DNA of 64,000 nucleotides from Gonium pectorale (taxonomy: Eukaryota > Chlorophyta > Chlorophyceae > Chlamydomonadales > Volvocaceae): assembly GCA_001584585.1 (NCBI GenBank), contig LSYV01000012.1:375858-439857 (forward strand), in the 5' to 3' direction. The notes below the pieces were generated by a model. The model did not search any database and was not told where the DNA came from. It was given only the letters and a program-made list of their open reading frames with translations. Positions 1 through 11,578 of the stretch are shown in pieces. The position numbers and the translations under genes were made by a program. Position 1 is the stretch's first letter, and each line of letters begins with the position of its first letter.

Positions 1-3000
1 GTGTCCGAACGCAACGACGGGCCGCCTCCACCAACAAGCCGAGCGAGGAGGAAGACTGAGAGGGTCCCCCCCTGCCCGCGCTCTGAGCGTGCCGGCTGCC
101 TAGTGCCCTCTAATTCCCTCTCCTGCACCCCCCTCCCCCCTGTCCCTAGTCAACAACGCCATGCCCTCGGACTGTTTGCCCCCCTCCCCCCCTCCCCAGG
201 CACCAAGGGCGGCGTCCCGCTGTTCCGCTACGTGCACAGCCCCGCATACCGGGACACGCAGGCGCGCTTCTACCGCTGCCAGGTGGGGGCCGGGAGGAGG
301 GGGGGAGGGTGCACAGGGGGGACACCGTAAGTGGGGGTTTCAGGAGCAGACGGCGGCGGAGAACGCGCTGGCTTCCACGTAAAGGCTCCTTTCCGCCCGC
401 CCGCCCCCTACCTAAGTGGGTGGAGGGGGGGTGGGGTTGCCCGGGCGGACGGCAGTCCGGGGGCTGTCAGGGCTCGCCGTCGGGTTAAGGAGGTGGGGCG
501 TCAGCGGCTTCATGGCCGGAGCGACGGGCGTTTGGCTCCTCTCATCGGATCGCCAATTTGCCGGGCGGGTGGGACCTGGGCGCGGCAGGAGGGTACCGCC
601 AGCCCCATGACGGCGCCAGCGCTGTTCACAGCCGCAGCTTGAGATGCGCACAAGGCCGATAGCTTTCTCTCCGTCGTTTCTGTCGTAACTTCCTGCCCAT
701 CTCCCGCCGCCCCCCCCCCCGCCCGCCCCCCTCTGGCCCCCCTCACTGCCCCCCAGGCCAGCTACGACCCCGCCACCATCGCTGCGCTGCTGCAGCAGGC
801 GCCCTACCACGCCGACTCGCTGCTGGCCATGCACGACCTGTACCGCCACATGGGTGGGTGGGTGGGTGGGCGGGCGGGCGGATGCGTTGGTGGGTGGGTG
901 GGTGGGTGGGTGCGGCTGAGCCCGATGTGCATGTGCCGTACAGGCACCCGCCCGCCGGCGGTGTAGCCGGCCTGCTGCGCGGGTCGGTAGGGGGGACATG
1001 GGTATGCATGCTGTACATGCTGTACACGTATGTGCAGATGGCTACCTGTCGCTTTTCCTGTACGACCGCACTGAAAGTACTGCTCGTCTTGCCCGCGGGC
1101 TGAGGACCCCCTCCACACACGCACACGCATACACGCACAAGCCCGCCTATTCCCGCCCTATCCCCCCCTCCAGGTGAGAACAGCTACGCGGAGGAGATGC
1201 TGGACCGCGCGCTGTGGGCGCTGGAGGCCGCCTGGCACCCCTCCTTCCAGCCCGCCACCGCCACCTGCCGTCTGGACTACGGCGTGGAGGAGAACCGGCC
1301 GCTGTTCGGGGCGCTGTTCCGGCACGTGCAGGTGGGGGCGGGGATCGGGGGGCGGGGGACCCTCACATGGGCGGTGTAGTGTTGGAAGGAACGGGCGCAG
1401 GAGGCACAGGGGGCGCGTTCGTGTCCGTGTCCGTGATGCGGAGTTAAGGGGTGATGGAAACGGTTTTGGACGGTTCCGCGGAGGCCGGGAGCTGTGTGTG
1501 TGGTGTGTGTATGTGTGTGTTGGTGGGACGTGTCGGCGACCTGGTTGCAAGGTTGTGAGCAGATGCGCACGCTCGGCAGGAGGGGGCGGGGCGGGCCCGC
1601 GCGGGCGGGGCGGGGGCGGTGAGGTGGCACGTTGCACGTGGGCGCGTGGAGCAGGGGCGGCACACGCGTCACTGCTGGTGAGGTGGCGGTGCGGAGGGTG
1701 TGGAGCGGGGGCCGGCTGTGCGCTGGAGGGTGGCGCCACGACCCACGAGACACATCCCGGCCGGGACTTACCTCTTGGGCTGGTCGCTGAGCGGGGCCGC
1801 CTGTGCTTCCGCGGGGCCCCTCGTCGGTGCCGGGCAGCTCACCCCCCTCTCTCCTCCTGCGCCTGCTCCGTGCGCCCGCTCCCTTGTCCCCCCCAAAGCT
1901 CGCATGGGTTGCCACCGCGTGGCGCTCGGTTGGCGCCTCCGCTTGAGGTTCCCTAACCACATTGTAAACCGTACCTTTTGCTAGTGCGAGTCCCACGAAA
2001 CCCCCTGGTGGGCCGCTCGCCCTTCCCTTCCCTGCCCACCCCTCTGCAGGCCCTCAGCCGCCGCGGCTGCCACCGCTCGGCGCTCGAGTGCTGCAAGCTG
2101 CTGCTGGCGCTGGAGCCGGAGGACCCGCTGGGGGGGCTGCTGCTGCTGGACTACCTGGCGCTGAGGGCGGGACGGTGCGGGGGGAGGCCGGGGGCGGAAC
2201 GGGGCGGTTGGGCACGTGTGTTGAAAAGGAACAACGCATACGACGAGCGTAAGCGCGGAAGTGATTGTGTCGTTGTAGGACCCAGCTCCACGTGTGTGTT
2301 CTATTTGATGTATACGTTTTATGCGTAACAGTGTGCTGCTGTCAGGCAGGCGTGCAAGCAGGAAAGCGGGAACAGTGGGCACGTGTGTGGGGGGTGGGTG
2401 ATGAGGAAGGGGAACATGTGGGGGGGTGTAAGGGGGCATGGGTGTGCGGGTGTGGCAATCTTTCACCTGCGGGCTTGCGCCGGCGGAAAGATGCGTGCCG
2501 GGGTGGGGTGGGGTGAAGGGGTTGAGACACGTGTAGGTGGGCGTTTGGATGTTGGGCTGCGGGGGCGGGGATACGCTTACAGTTTTTGGCCCATCCGCCC
2601 AAAGGGGCAGCCGCAGCGCAAGGTGGCCACGGGCGTGAGGGGGCGCTGGCTCCCGCGATTACGCGGCAGCAACCCTCCTTGCCCAGGTGCACCTCCAGCC
2701 CTTGCCGGCCCGGACACCAGACGTTCGGCCGGAATATCTGTACGACGCGTACGGCGCCGTACGGTGTATGTGTCTGTTCCGCAGGTACGACTGGCTGCAG
2801 CGCTTTGTGCTGACGTTCGAGGGCAACCGCTCGCTGGCGCTGCTGCCCAACTATGCCTTTGCGCTACCCATGGCGGCCGCGAGGGCGCAGCAGGAGGCGG
2901 GCGCGGCGGCGGCGGCCTCCGCCTCGTCGTCGCCGTCGGCGGCGGCCGCGCGGGCGCAGCCGGGCGCCAGCAGCAGTGGCAGCGGGGCCGGCGGCTCCGC

Positions 3001-6000
3001 CTCCTCGCCGCATGTGAGTGGTCCGCGCGTGTGGCCGTGTGCCATGAGTATTGCCTCCCCAGCCCGCTGTGTGCTGTCCTGTAAGCGCCATTGGCACGTG
3101 CAGCCAGGCTGGGGAAAGCGGCTTGAGAGGTTGGGGCTTCGGGATTGCGAGACTGCGCGCTGGGCCGCTGGCCCCCCACCACACCCACCACACCCACCAC
3201 ACCACACCTCCCTCAATATCGTGCACCTCCCTCAATACTGTGCACGTGCGGCCGCAGCTCAACCGGCCCGTTCAGCCTTCCCCTCGAGTGGCTTGGAGTG
3301 TCGACGGGCGACTGGACGCCAGAGGCCCGTGCGTCATCGTCAGACACCTGCCTTGAAAACCTCTCCTCCCTCGCGCCCCACCCTCACCCTCCAGGACCAG
3401 CTGGTTTCGGCGCTGCTGCTTCACCCGCTGGTGCTGCCCGGCCTGGTGGCCAAGCTGCAGGACAAGGGGGCGGCCAAGGTGGGGATTGGGAACGGGGGAG
3501 GGGGAGCAGCCAAGGTGGGGGGTGAGGAATGGCCGGGGATGAACGCCCATTGGCGTCAGGCGAGGAGCTGGGCACCTGGAATGGCCCCCGCCAAGGTGGG
3601 TGAGAACGTAGGTAGCGGGGAAGCCGCCCCCGTCCGCCGTCCCGCCTTGGAATCCAGGCGTGGGCTCAAGGCTGGGGGAAGGGAGTGCCTTGTGAGCATG
3701 CTACCTCGCCTCTCCAGCCCTGCTGCCCCGCCCGGCCCCTCCCCCTCCCCCTCCCGCAGGAGCCCTACTGGAATGAGCTCCTCTCGCGGCGGCTCTTCAG
3801 CGGAGCCGGCGACGGAGGCAGCGCCTCGCTGTCGCACCTGGTCAGTGCTGGGAACGGGTGTGGCGATGGGCGGGTGTGGGGGGTGTCGAGAATGCGAGCG
3901 GCATGCTCTAGCGGCGTGCGCGTGCGCCCGCGTGCCAATTAGGGGGTGATGTGTCCGTGGTGGTGGGTGTGGGTGTGGGTGGGGATGAGATGGGAGCGGG
4001 GGCCTTGAGCACTGGCTTGGTCGCCGCACCTGGTGCGTTGGACGCCACGGCAGCGGCGGTGGTTCATACCAGGCACAAGGAACGGACACCGGCATACCGG
4101 TAGGGATGGTACGGTAGTGTATGTGGCGGCGCCTCGGCCCCGTGCGCCCGCGTGCGTGTTGCGAGTAAACGGCGCGCTCGGTGAACAGCAGCACGGCGTA
4201 TGCCCGTGTGTGTGGGGGGGGGGCGGGGCAGGGGGTTCGGGCGTGTTTGCGTGCTACCGCACGTGTGTTTATAACGTGCGTCACGACCTTGGTGCCACAC
4301 CCCCTCCCCCTGGACCCGGACACCTGATGCCGAACGCAAGGCGGACAAGCCTGTGGCCTTCAAAACCCTTCAATTGTTGAAACCCGAGAAACCCTAACAA
4401 GCCGGGGGACCTTATTTGATTCCTCAACGCCCCCCCCCCCACACACACACGAACATCTCCCACACACACATACACCCAGGCGGGTCTGTACGTGGAGCGC
4501 AGTGCGGAGCTGTGGAAGCCGCCAGAGCTGCTGGCGCTGCTGCGGGCGGCCGCGGAGGAGGCGGCGGACGTCGCGGAGGGGAAGGTGGGGCGGGGGCCGG
4601 GAAGGGATCATTCCCGAGGGGGAAGAGCACCACGGGTGACAAGGCCGGGAGGCTACGGCGGGGCCGCTGGTCGCATGGACGCCCATCCAACCTCACACAC
4701 TCTCTCTCACACACGTGACGTCGTTTCCATTTCAACACACTCTCTCTCTCTCTTCACACACGCACCCATCTCTTCACATGTAGAATTTGGGGCCAATGGG
4801 CCCCACCAATGAATACCAGCGCCACTCCATCGGCTCGTGTCCCTTGGGACCCCGGTCGCCTCCCTCCCTTCCGCAGCGGCCCCCCGCCGGCGGCGCCACG
4901 GCGGCCGACTGGGCGGCGGTGGCGCGCGAGTCCTTTCCGCCCTCTGCCTCCAACGAGTACCGCCACCTGCGGCTGGCGGACTTCAGCGACGTAGTCAACG
5001 CGCTGCCCAGGTGGGGAGAACGGGGGGTGAGGAGGGGGAGGGGCGAGGGGGCGACATATCTGGCCGGCCGCGCAACCGGTATCTGCCGGTAGGTTCGCGG
5101 CAAAGCTGGCACACGGGCCCGCGAGCGGCAAACACACCGTGCCCCTTGTGCCGCAGTCTTTTAACATCTGACTGCCCTCTCTCTATCCGCGAACATCTCC
5201 CCCTCCCCGCCACCCAACCCGGCTTCCCTGCCGGAGATCGAACGCCTTCCAACCCACTGACATCTCACCACCACCACCACCAAATACCTGGGTCCGTAGG
5301 GAGGAGGTGGAGGCTGCGGTGGCGGGCGGCGGCGCCATGGGGGACGTGGAGGACGCGCTGGCGGACCTGCAGGTGGGTCCACACCTGGGTCCACACCTCG
5401 GTGTGGTGTCGCGGCGCGTGGGGCCAGCGGTCGTCCATGTTCACCGTGTGTGTGTGTGTTGCATATGTGACGGAGTGCAGGAAACACAAACTCATTGTGT
5501 GTGTGTGGGGAGCTTCTGATGCAAAGGAGCCGGCGGTCCGGACGCGACACGAACGACGCACCTAGCTGGCGCGTGCGCGTGCGCATTGCCGAGGGGGCGT
5601 GTGCCGCAGTGCCGGGCCGCGGCGCTGCACACCGTGCCCCCCCCATTCCGACTGCTACAGTGTCCTTCGCACCTTTGCGTCCTCCTGGCCAACACTGGCC
5701 GCGTGCCGCCTGCCACGTTCCGAAAGACCGATCCCCTCCTGTCACGCCGCCCCTCGCAGGAACAAATGATCCTGGCGGCGCAGGAGCGCGGGCCGGCGGG
5801 CGCCGGCGGCGGCGGTGGCGGCGGCGGCGCTGCCCCCGTACCGGAGGAGCAGCTCCGCGGCGCCAACCCGCTACTCATGCTGCTTCGCTCCCTGCTGCCC
5901 TGGGTCAACGCCGGGCAGCAGCCGGACTACGCAGCGGACGACGCGCCCGCCGGCGCTGGCGGCGCGGCGGCGGCGGCGGCGCAGCAGCTGGCTCCAGAAC

Positions 6001-6074
6001 CAGAGCCGGAGTACGATGACGAGGACGGGCACCTGGACGATGAGGAGGGCGTGGTGCGGAGAGTGAGGCGGTGA
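1..6074 (+). CDS. TCF25: TCF25/NULP1 (yeast Rqc1) homolog, 5' end outside window
   Basis: Eleven exons are visible: 200-282, 757-853, 1174-1331, 2050-2174, 2785-3013, 3395-3478, 3760-3840, 4480-4584, 4877-5010, 5300-5372 and 5760-6074 (stop). All have GT-AG borders and the phases close, giving about 494 codons. The N-terminal part lies to the left, and 1-199 looks intronic. The protein follows the TCF25 family order: [16 protein letters not shown], then [16 protein letters not shown], then [54 protein letters not shown] and [14 protein letters not shown] near the end. Known role of the family: Rqc1/TCF25 works with the E3 ligase Listerin/Ltn1 in ribosome-associated quality control of stalled nascent chains; the mammalian name comes from an older transcription-factor assignment. 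Ala/Ser-rich insertions (exon 2785-3013) and an acidic tail are algal additions. Confidence 0.88.
843..914 (+). repeat. GGGT/GGGC microsatellite in TCF25 intron
   Basis: Runs of GGGTGGGT and GGGCGGGC start immediately at the donor of the exon ending at 853 and continue for about 60 bases, interrupted once by a short GATGCGTT spacer. Several G-runs of three in close succession could form a G-quadruplex in the pre-mRNA. This is a sequence observation only. Confidence 0.7.
2217..2345 (+). repeat. Dispersed repeat family R2, copy 1 (TCF25 intron)
   Basis: This copy contains the core CATACGACGAGCGTAAGCGC, followed by TAGGACCCAGCTCCA and then a second module around ATGCGTAACAGTGTGCT. The first module recurs at 9741-9815 and in shortened form at 15607-15651. 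The second module recurs at 20408-20470. A weaker reverse-strand match to the start lies at 17811-17844. All copies are in introns or non-coding DNA, consistent with a short non-autonomous mobile element. Confidence 0.6.
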
Positions 6075-6823
6075 TGGCGATGTGATGGCGGTGTAGTGGT
6101 GAGGTGGGCCCTTTGCGCTGCAGTCGGCACCAGCCGCGCAGTCAGCGCTGCCCTGCTGAGGGCCACGCCGGGCGGCACGCAGCAGCCCAAGGCAGGCTGC
6201 GGATGCAGCACGACGGACGGACATTGGTGTGGCAGAGAGCAGCCCAAGGCGTCATACAGCGCCGTCGTGGCGTCATGGACTCATGGTGGTGGTAAGGCAT
6301 GATGTGGCGAACACAGAGCCCTGCGGCTGCCGTGCCCTTGGACTGCACTGGGATGAGCTATCGGCACGGCTCTCGGGTGAGGGGCGATGCGTCGCGGGCA
6401 TGCCGTGTGTGTGAAGACCTGAGACGAGCTCAGAACAATGTCCGGGTTCCCGGCGGCGCGGCGGGGGCGGAGGCGTCGTGGGTAGGCTGACTGCTCAGGG
6501 CCTTCATGGCACTGTAATGGCAAGGCCCTATTGTGCGGGACAGTGCAGTCGTTGAAACCGCCGTTGATGCCGTTCTCCCCTAATGCCGTTGTACAAACGT
6601 GGCGGTACGACCGAAAGCAGTACAATATCAGGGCTCTGCACACCCGCCCAGACAGTTGTAGGTATCGCAGCACATTCATACATGGCCCAGTAGGACTACC
6701 GGTGGCAAAGCGTACGGAGGGAACCTGATGGGAACCTGAGGCTTGGAGTAGGAACGCTCAGTTTTGCCGGGACTTCCTACATGAATGATCAGTAAGAGTA
6801 GATTTGTTGTGGTCGGGCCGACG
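6075..6823. other. Intergenic: TCF25 3'UTR and monooxygenase A promoter
   Basis: No convincing coding exon is present. The TCF25 3'UTR probably ends shortly after the TGTAA at 6513-6517. The remaining 300 bases precede the ATG of monooxygenase A. I see no clear TATA box. Confidence 0.5.
6513..6517 (+). terminator. Poly(A) signal TGTAA of the TCF25 gene
   Basis: TGTAA, the standard green-algal nuclear polyadenylation signal, lies about 440 bases after the TCF25 stop and before the next start codon. Confidence 0.5.
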
Positions 6824-9800
6824 ATGCGGCCCCCGCCTCGCGAAATTGACATCGCCATCGTCGGTGGAGGTCTGGGCGGCTTGGCGCTGGCCGCAGGTAA
6901 GACTCTGATGAGATCTGTGTACCGCCACTAGAAACGGACAACGACAGTTGGTCCGGTCGACTCCGCGTCTCCGCCTCGGCTCCATGCCGCGCCATCCAAG
7001 ACCATCGCAGGCCTCCGACGCCGAGGCATCGATGCGCACGTCTTCGAGGCGGCCCCCCGACTCCGGCGCGAGACTGGCACCATGATTGAGCTTGGCCCTA
7101 ACGGCTTTGCGGCGTTGGGGGAGCTGCATGAGGAGCTCCCGGCCAGACTCAAGTAAGGGCTCCAAGGGCTCCACGCAGGAGGGAGGGCCCACGCTAAGCG
7201 AAACACGCATACGGCACCAAGTCGGCGTGACCCACAAATTACCGCATGATGCAGCGCCCTGCTGGCGGACCTTTGGCCCCCCTACCGAAGGGTATTTGCC
7301 GCGTGCTCCCAACCCCCGTGTGCTTTGAATGCCCGGCAGGCACCGTGGTGTACTGAACCTGGAGGCCCGCTATCGCTTCATGCCGCCCGGTCGGGAGTCC
7401 CGCACCATCACACGCGACGCCTCTCAGTCGCGCACCTACACCATCCGGTGGGCTGAGGTGGGTGGCATAAAAGAGAAACCTGCAGAGAAAGAGGGAGCCC
7501 GCCTCTGCGGTCATACACACCCGAAAGCGCGACGTTTCCGGTAGGGCGGGCGGGTACAATTCAAGGCATGTGGCAGCAGGCGGCTGCACCGCCCCGTACA
7601 AAGGCGAGATCTGGTACATCTGGAGCGAGATGCAGCGACTAGGCGGGTAGGAACTCGACCACAACGCGGCTGCCGTGCCCTCCTGGCACCGTGCGCGTCC
7701 TTGCAGCATGCGCGCGTGGTCCGCGTGGCCGTGGCCAAGTCGCTGCGCCACGTTGTGTTTTTTCCCCGGGCCTCACGGCTGACACAAGGATTTTTTTCAC
7801 CCACTCGGCCATGGCGGGCCGGAGCAAATCGGCTCGTGTGGCCTGCAGTTCCGCACTTCCGCTGTGGGGAGCCTGCAGTTTCTATGTGTGTCTGTGGCAC
7901 CAACAGAGGGAGTAAGGCACATGTGCGACTCCAGAGGGCCCGTCTGCTCGTCTCCCTCGCACGCCATGCCCTGTACTCGGCGCCCTGCTGGAGCACCTCC
8001 CAGGTGGCCCCTACTTGCACTGCATTGCACCCAACAGACCCAGGATGCGCTGGCTGAGCTGGTCCCCCCCGAGGTCATCCACTGCGACCACGCCGCCACC
8101 GGGTACGACGAGATCTGGGACGAGCAGGACGAGCAACCTGCTGGAGGCGGTGGCGGTGGCGGCCCCGGCCCGGCTGGCCGCCCCGCCTCCCGCGCCGTGG
8201 TCCACTTCCGCTCGCAGCCCAGCGTCACCGCCCGGCTGGTGGTGGGCGCGGACGGGGTGTTCAGCGCCGTACGGGCCGCCATGTTCCCAGGAGACCCGGG
8301 GCCGCGGTGAGGAAGGGGAGGAGAGCGGAGGAGGGAGGGAAGGGACCGGAGCAAGAGTAAGGGACAGGGCTTCACACGGGAAGGCACGGGGCAGGAATGG
8401 AGTCTGGCGAGACGCGTCGAGTACTTGAGCGAGGGGTTCAGTTCATTGCGGTCCCTTCTGGGTGTTTTCGTACCGGTACTGAACCAGGCCCCAGCCGGGG
8501 CCACCTGCCCGCCGCCTGCCTCTTGGCCTACCCGCTTCTCGTGCTCTCTTTCCACTCCTCTCGGGCCCCCGTCAACTCACCTTCTCCACTCCCTTCCTCC
8601 TCCTCCTCAACTTACCCCCACTTTCCCCCCGCTCCCCTCCCATCCCATCCCATCCCCTTCCCCTTGCCCAGCTACCTGGGCCACATGAACTGGAACTGCG
8701 TGTTTCCCAACCCGGGCGGAAACACAGTCGTGGACGCGCACAAGCCGGGTGCGTGCGGGAGGGAGGGGTGGCGGGCGACCCGGTGTGCAGGCAGGCCCAG
8801 GCAGGGGCATGGGCGTGCAGAATGCTTGCGGCAGTCCTGCGTTTGAGTCGAGTATGCGGCAGGAGCGGCCGTGCGATCCCGAGTCGGGGCGGATCCAGTG
8901 TGCGATCCCGAGTCGGGGCGGATCCAGTGTGCGATCCCGAGTCGGGGTGGATCCAGTGTGCGATCCCGAGTCGGGGCGGATCCAGTGTGCGATCCCGAGT
9001 CGGGGCGCGCGGAGGCCCGGTATGTCGCCGCTGCGTACTCTCACGATCACGGCCTCACGGTCTCACCTGCGGCTCCCCTGCTGCGACTCCCCTGCTGCCT
9101 CCTCGCGGGCTCACAGCCGTTGCCTTTCAACCATAATGACCCATGCCTCGTCCAGCTGCTGTTATGGCTTGTGGGGCTGCGGGTCAGCCGCCCCTCGCCC
9201 CTGTGCCGCCGCCTCCCTTCCCTTTCACTCATGCCGGGTCTCACTGCAGCGGTCCCACTGCAGCGGTCTCACTGCAGCGGTGTGGCTGGGACGCGCAGAG
9301 GGTTGGGGAGGGTGCCGTTGTGCACCATTGCCTGGTCTCAGTTCGTCCGTTGGTCACCGACCGCGGCTGCCCCTCGGCCCCCTGCTTCCCCTTTCGCTCC
9401 CCCCTGCCTGGTTTCAGTGCGTCCGTTGGTCATCGCCCGCAGGCCAGCTGCTGTTTGCGGCGGATGGACGGATCGGGGACCCCGCCGCCGAGCCGACCCT
9501 CATGCTGGTGGTCAGCGATGCCGGCGGTGACCACACCTTCTGGCAGGTGAGTCGTACGGCACGGCACGGGAGGGCCGAGGGCGGGTCACCGCACTGCGAG
9601 CCCCCTGCCCGCCGGATCCATCACGGCTGGTCGCTAGCTTGCGTTCGTTTGTTGCCGTACGTGTCCGACGGTACACCTTGTGTGACGTACATCCTGTGTG
9701 TGCAGTGTGCAGTGAGCGGTGAGCGAACTATGTCGGTGTGTAGAAACGAAACGACGCGTACGACGAGCGTAAGCGCGAAAGTGACGGTGTCGTCGTAGGA

Positions 9801-11578
9801 CCCAGCTCCAGAGGTAGTCGAAGGGGTGATGTCCCTGCATGTTTGTTCGGCGGCGACCACCACCGTAGCCTGTCGGTGTGTACGTTGGCGGGGAAGGAGG
9901 CAAAGTGCAGCACCGTATGGTAACGATGTACGGTACCGGGTTGCGGAATGCCAGGATCGCTGTTCCGCCAGCGTTTCCCACGTGGGTTGGTTGTACAGAT
10001 CGCCATCCAATCGGTACGCCCCCCAACCCTTTCCCACCCTGCCACCTTGGCTCCTTTCCTGCAAGCCGCGTCCCCGCCCCTTGTCCGCGTTGTCCGCCGC
10101 TGCAGGTGCGCGCCCAGTCCGAGGCGCCCGACTTCACCGCGCCGCCTGACCGGCCCCCGGGTGAGGCGGGCGGCGATGGCCACGCAGCAGATTCACGGGC
10201 AGCTGTGCAGGGCCGCGGCGGCGCCAGCGGCGGCCCGGGCGGCCGGCGCGGCCGCGGCGGCATGGGCGTGCCCGGCAGCAAGGCGCGAGTCATCCAGCGG
10301 ATCAAGGTCCGCACACACTGGAGAGTGGGGCACATGTGGTGAAATGGGATTTTGCCAATAATACAGCGCTTCCAGAACGACCCGTGCGACCCGGCTACTT
10401 GGCTGTTCACTTGCTTGTGTTGATGCAGCGTTCTCACCCTGTAATGGAAAGTCGCAGCAAAGACGCTTTGCGCTCAGCACAGGTTTGCCGGCACGTTGGG
10501 ACGCTGGGGCGTACCTCCCTGCCTCGGCCCTCCCTCCCTCCCGCCCGACCTGCTACCCTCAGTCCGCCGGCTGGGACTGGGCCGTCCCCATCCTCGAGGC
10601 GGTCCCCGAGTCCTGCCTGTTCGAGCGGGCGCTGTACGACCGTCTGCCCCTGGAGCGCTGGTCCAGCCGGGGCGGGCGGGTGGTGCTGCTGGGCGACTCG
10701 GCGCACGCAATGCATCCGGGGCCGGGGCAGGGAGCGAGAAGCGCGTTCGAGGTGAAGGGGCGGGGCGGGTTGGATGGTAAGGGAGAGGATGATGTGCTCC
10801 CTCGCAGGTCGGCATGCCCTCCGGATCCACTTGCCACTTCTTAATGGCCCCAACTCGAACCCTGTCCCCTCTTGCCCCCTCCCCTCCCCCCTGTACAACG
10901 CCCCAGGACGCGCACCAGCTGGTCCTGGCGGTGGAGGCGCTGTGGCCGGACGTGCCGTCGGCGCTGGAGAGGTATCAGCGCGCACGGATCGTCAGGTGGG
11001 GCGGGGAGGGAGGCAACATGCGGTCGCCATGCGCGGCCTAGGCTTAGCATTGTTGGGTCGCTGCGGGACTGGGGACTCTGCGCCGTGCCATTCGTGCCTT
11101 TCTATTCCCTTGCCTTCCAACAATAGTCACGTTTACAAATGACTTATTGCTCGTACAAGACGGCTGCATGCCCCTCCATGGGCGGAGGACGTAGCTAATG
11201 GAACAGCGTCTAGTGCGCCTGCCGCATGCCGTACGGCACGGGTCAGCTCGGGGAGCTGTTCCGACCTGCCGCATGCCGTACAGCACGGGTCCGACCTGCC
11301 CTGCAACTCCCCCCACCGGGAGGACAACCCCGCATTCCCCCTCCGGCAACCCCCTCCCCCACCCCCCTCCCGCCCCCCCCTGCAGGGCGACTCGAGTGCA
11401 GCTCCTCTCGGCAGAGTACTCGGGCCTGGAGGCTGTTCGGGAGGCTGCCCGACCCGCGGGTCTGTCGCAGCCGCAGCTCATGGAGCGGCGTATGGAGTTC
11501 CGCGACTGGTTCGACCAGTACCCCGCCAACATGGACGGAGACCCGGAGAGTACTTGGTGGAAGCCGCCTTCTTCGTGA
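6824..11578 (+). CDS. FAD-dependent monooxygenase A (class A), 484 aa
   Basis: Ten exons: 6824-6896, 7011-7152, 7340-7457, 8038-8306, 8672-8748, 9443-9546, 10106-10306, 10563-10751, 10907-10995 and 11386-11578. The CDS is 1455 nt with no internal stop. All three family signatures are present: the N-terminal dinucleotide fold IVGGGLGGLALAAGL; GADGVFSAVR (about residues 180-195), which resembles the DG motif; and VVLLGDSAHAMHPGPGQG (about 368-385), the FAD-ribityl GD motif. The enzyme should bind FAD, use NAD(P)H and O2, and hydroxylate or epoxidise an unknown substrate; zeaxanthin epoxidase and salicylate/urate hydroxylases are relatives. This copy is the most divergent: it reads MIELGPNGFAALGEL where the others read MIGLGPNGFTALGDL, and it ends three residues after the conserved WWKPP. 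The donor after exon 7 (GTCCGC) is unusual. Confidence 0.85.
7468..7558 (-). repeat. Dispersed repeat family R1, copy 1 (intron 3 of monooxygenase A)
   Basis: The repeat begins AAGAGAAACCTGCAGAGAAA and ends GGGCGGGCGGGTACA. It recurs at 11611-11740 and 48911-49030, with a diverged relative at 48465-48545. Read on the minus strand, the three clear copies keep the same frame open and encode a peptide containing EAGSLFLCRFLF, so the element may be a fragment of a larger coding transposon. Confidence 0.65.
8871..9008 (+). repeat. 29-bp minisatellite, about 4.7 copies (intron 5 of A)
   Basis: The unit GTGCGATCCCGAGTCGGGGC plus GGATCCAGT repeats with exact 29-bp spacing from 8871, 8900, 8929, 8958 and 8987. 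One unit has a single G-to-T change and the last is truncated. Because 29 is not a multiple of three, reading frames cycle through it and produce long spurious ORFs. Confidence 0.9.
9239..9442 (+). repeat. Short tandem repeats near the 3' end of intron 5 of A
   Basis: ACTGCAGCGGT occurs three times in 9241-9283. A block around CGTCCGTTGGTCA, near 9353, is duplicated near 9420, just before the acceptor used for exon 6 at 9443. The duplication creates two similar acceptor contexts. Only the second leads into the conserved GQLLFAADG exon. Confidence 0.6.
9741..9815 (+). repeat. Dispersed repeat family R2, copy 2 (intron 6 of A)
   Basis: CGTACGACGAGCGTAAGCGC followed by GTCGTAGGACCCAGCTCCA closely matches 2217-2290. 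The ends ACGACG and CGTCGT are short inverted repeats. Confidence 0.6.

Noticed and set aside
1..199. A TCF25 exon at the left edge
   Set aside because: The frame is open but low-complexity Pro/Arg, and there is no family similarity before the acceptor at 198-199; treated as intron.
2687..3949. 420-aa open frame on the plus strand across TCF25
   Set aside because: It overlaps the true TCF25 exons only in part, reads through clear GT-AG introns and loses similarity outside exons. GC-rich introns with few stops explain it.
7239..7751. 170-aa minus-strand frame through intron 3 of monooxygenase A
   Set aside because: Only the R1 part is shared with other copies; the rest is intron and exon shadow. 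Reported as a repeat instead of a gene.
8749..9798. 349-aa open frame with repeated IPSRGGSSVRS peptides
   Set aside because: It is a 29-bp minisatellite inside intron 5 of monooxygenase A; the repeat peptide cycles through all frames and ends in flanking intron sequence.
6824..11578. Monooxygenase A as a pseudogene
   Set aside because: Despite an odd donor, a short tail and several substitutions, all ten exons join without a stop or frameshift and every FAD motif is intact.
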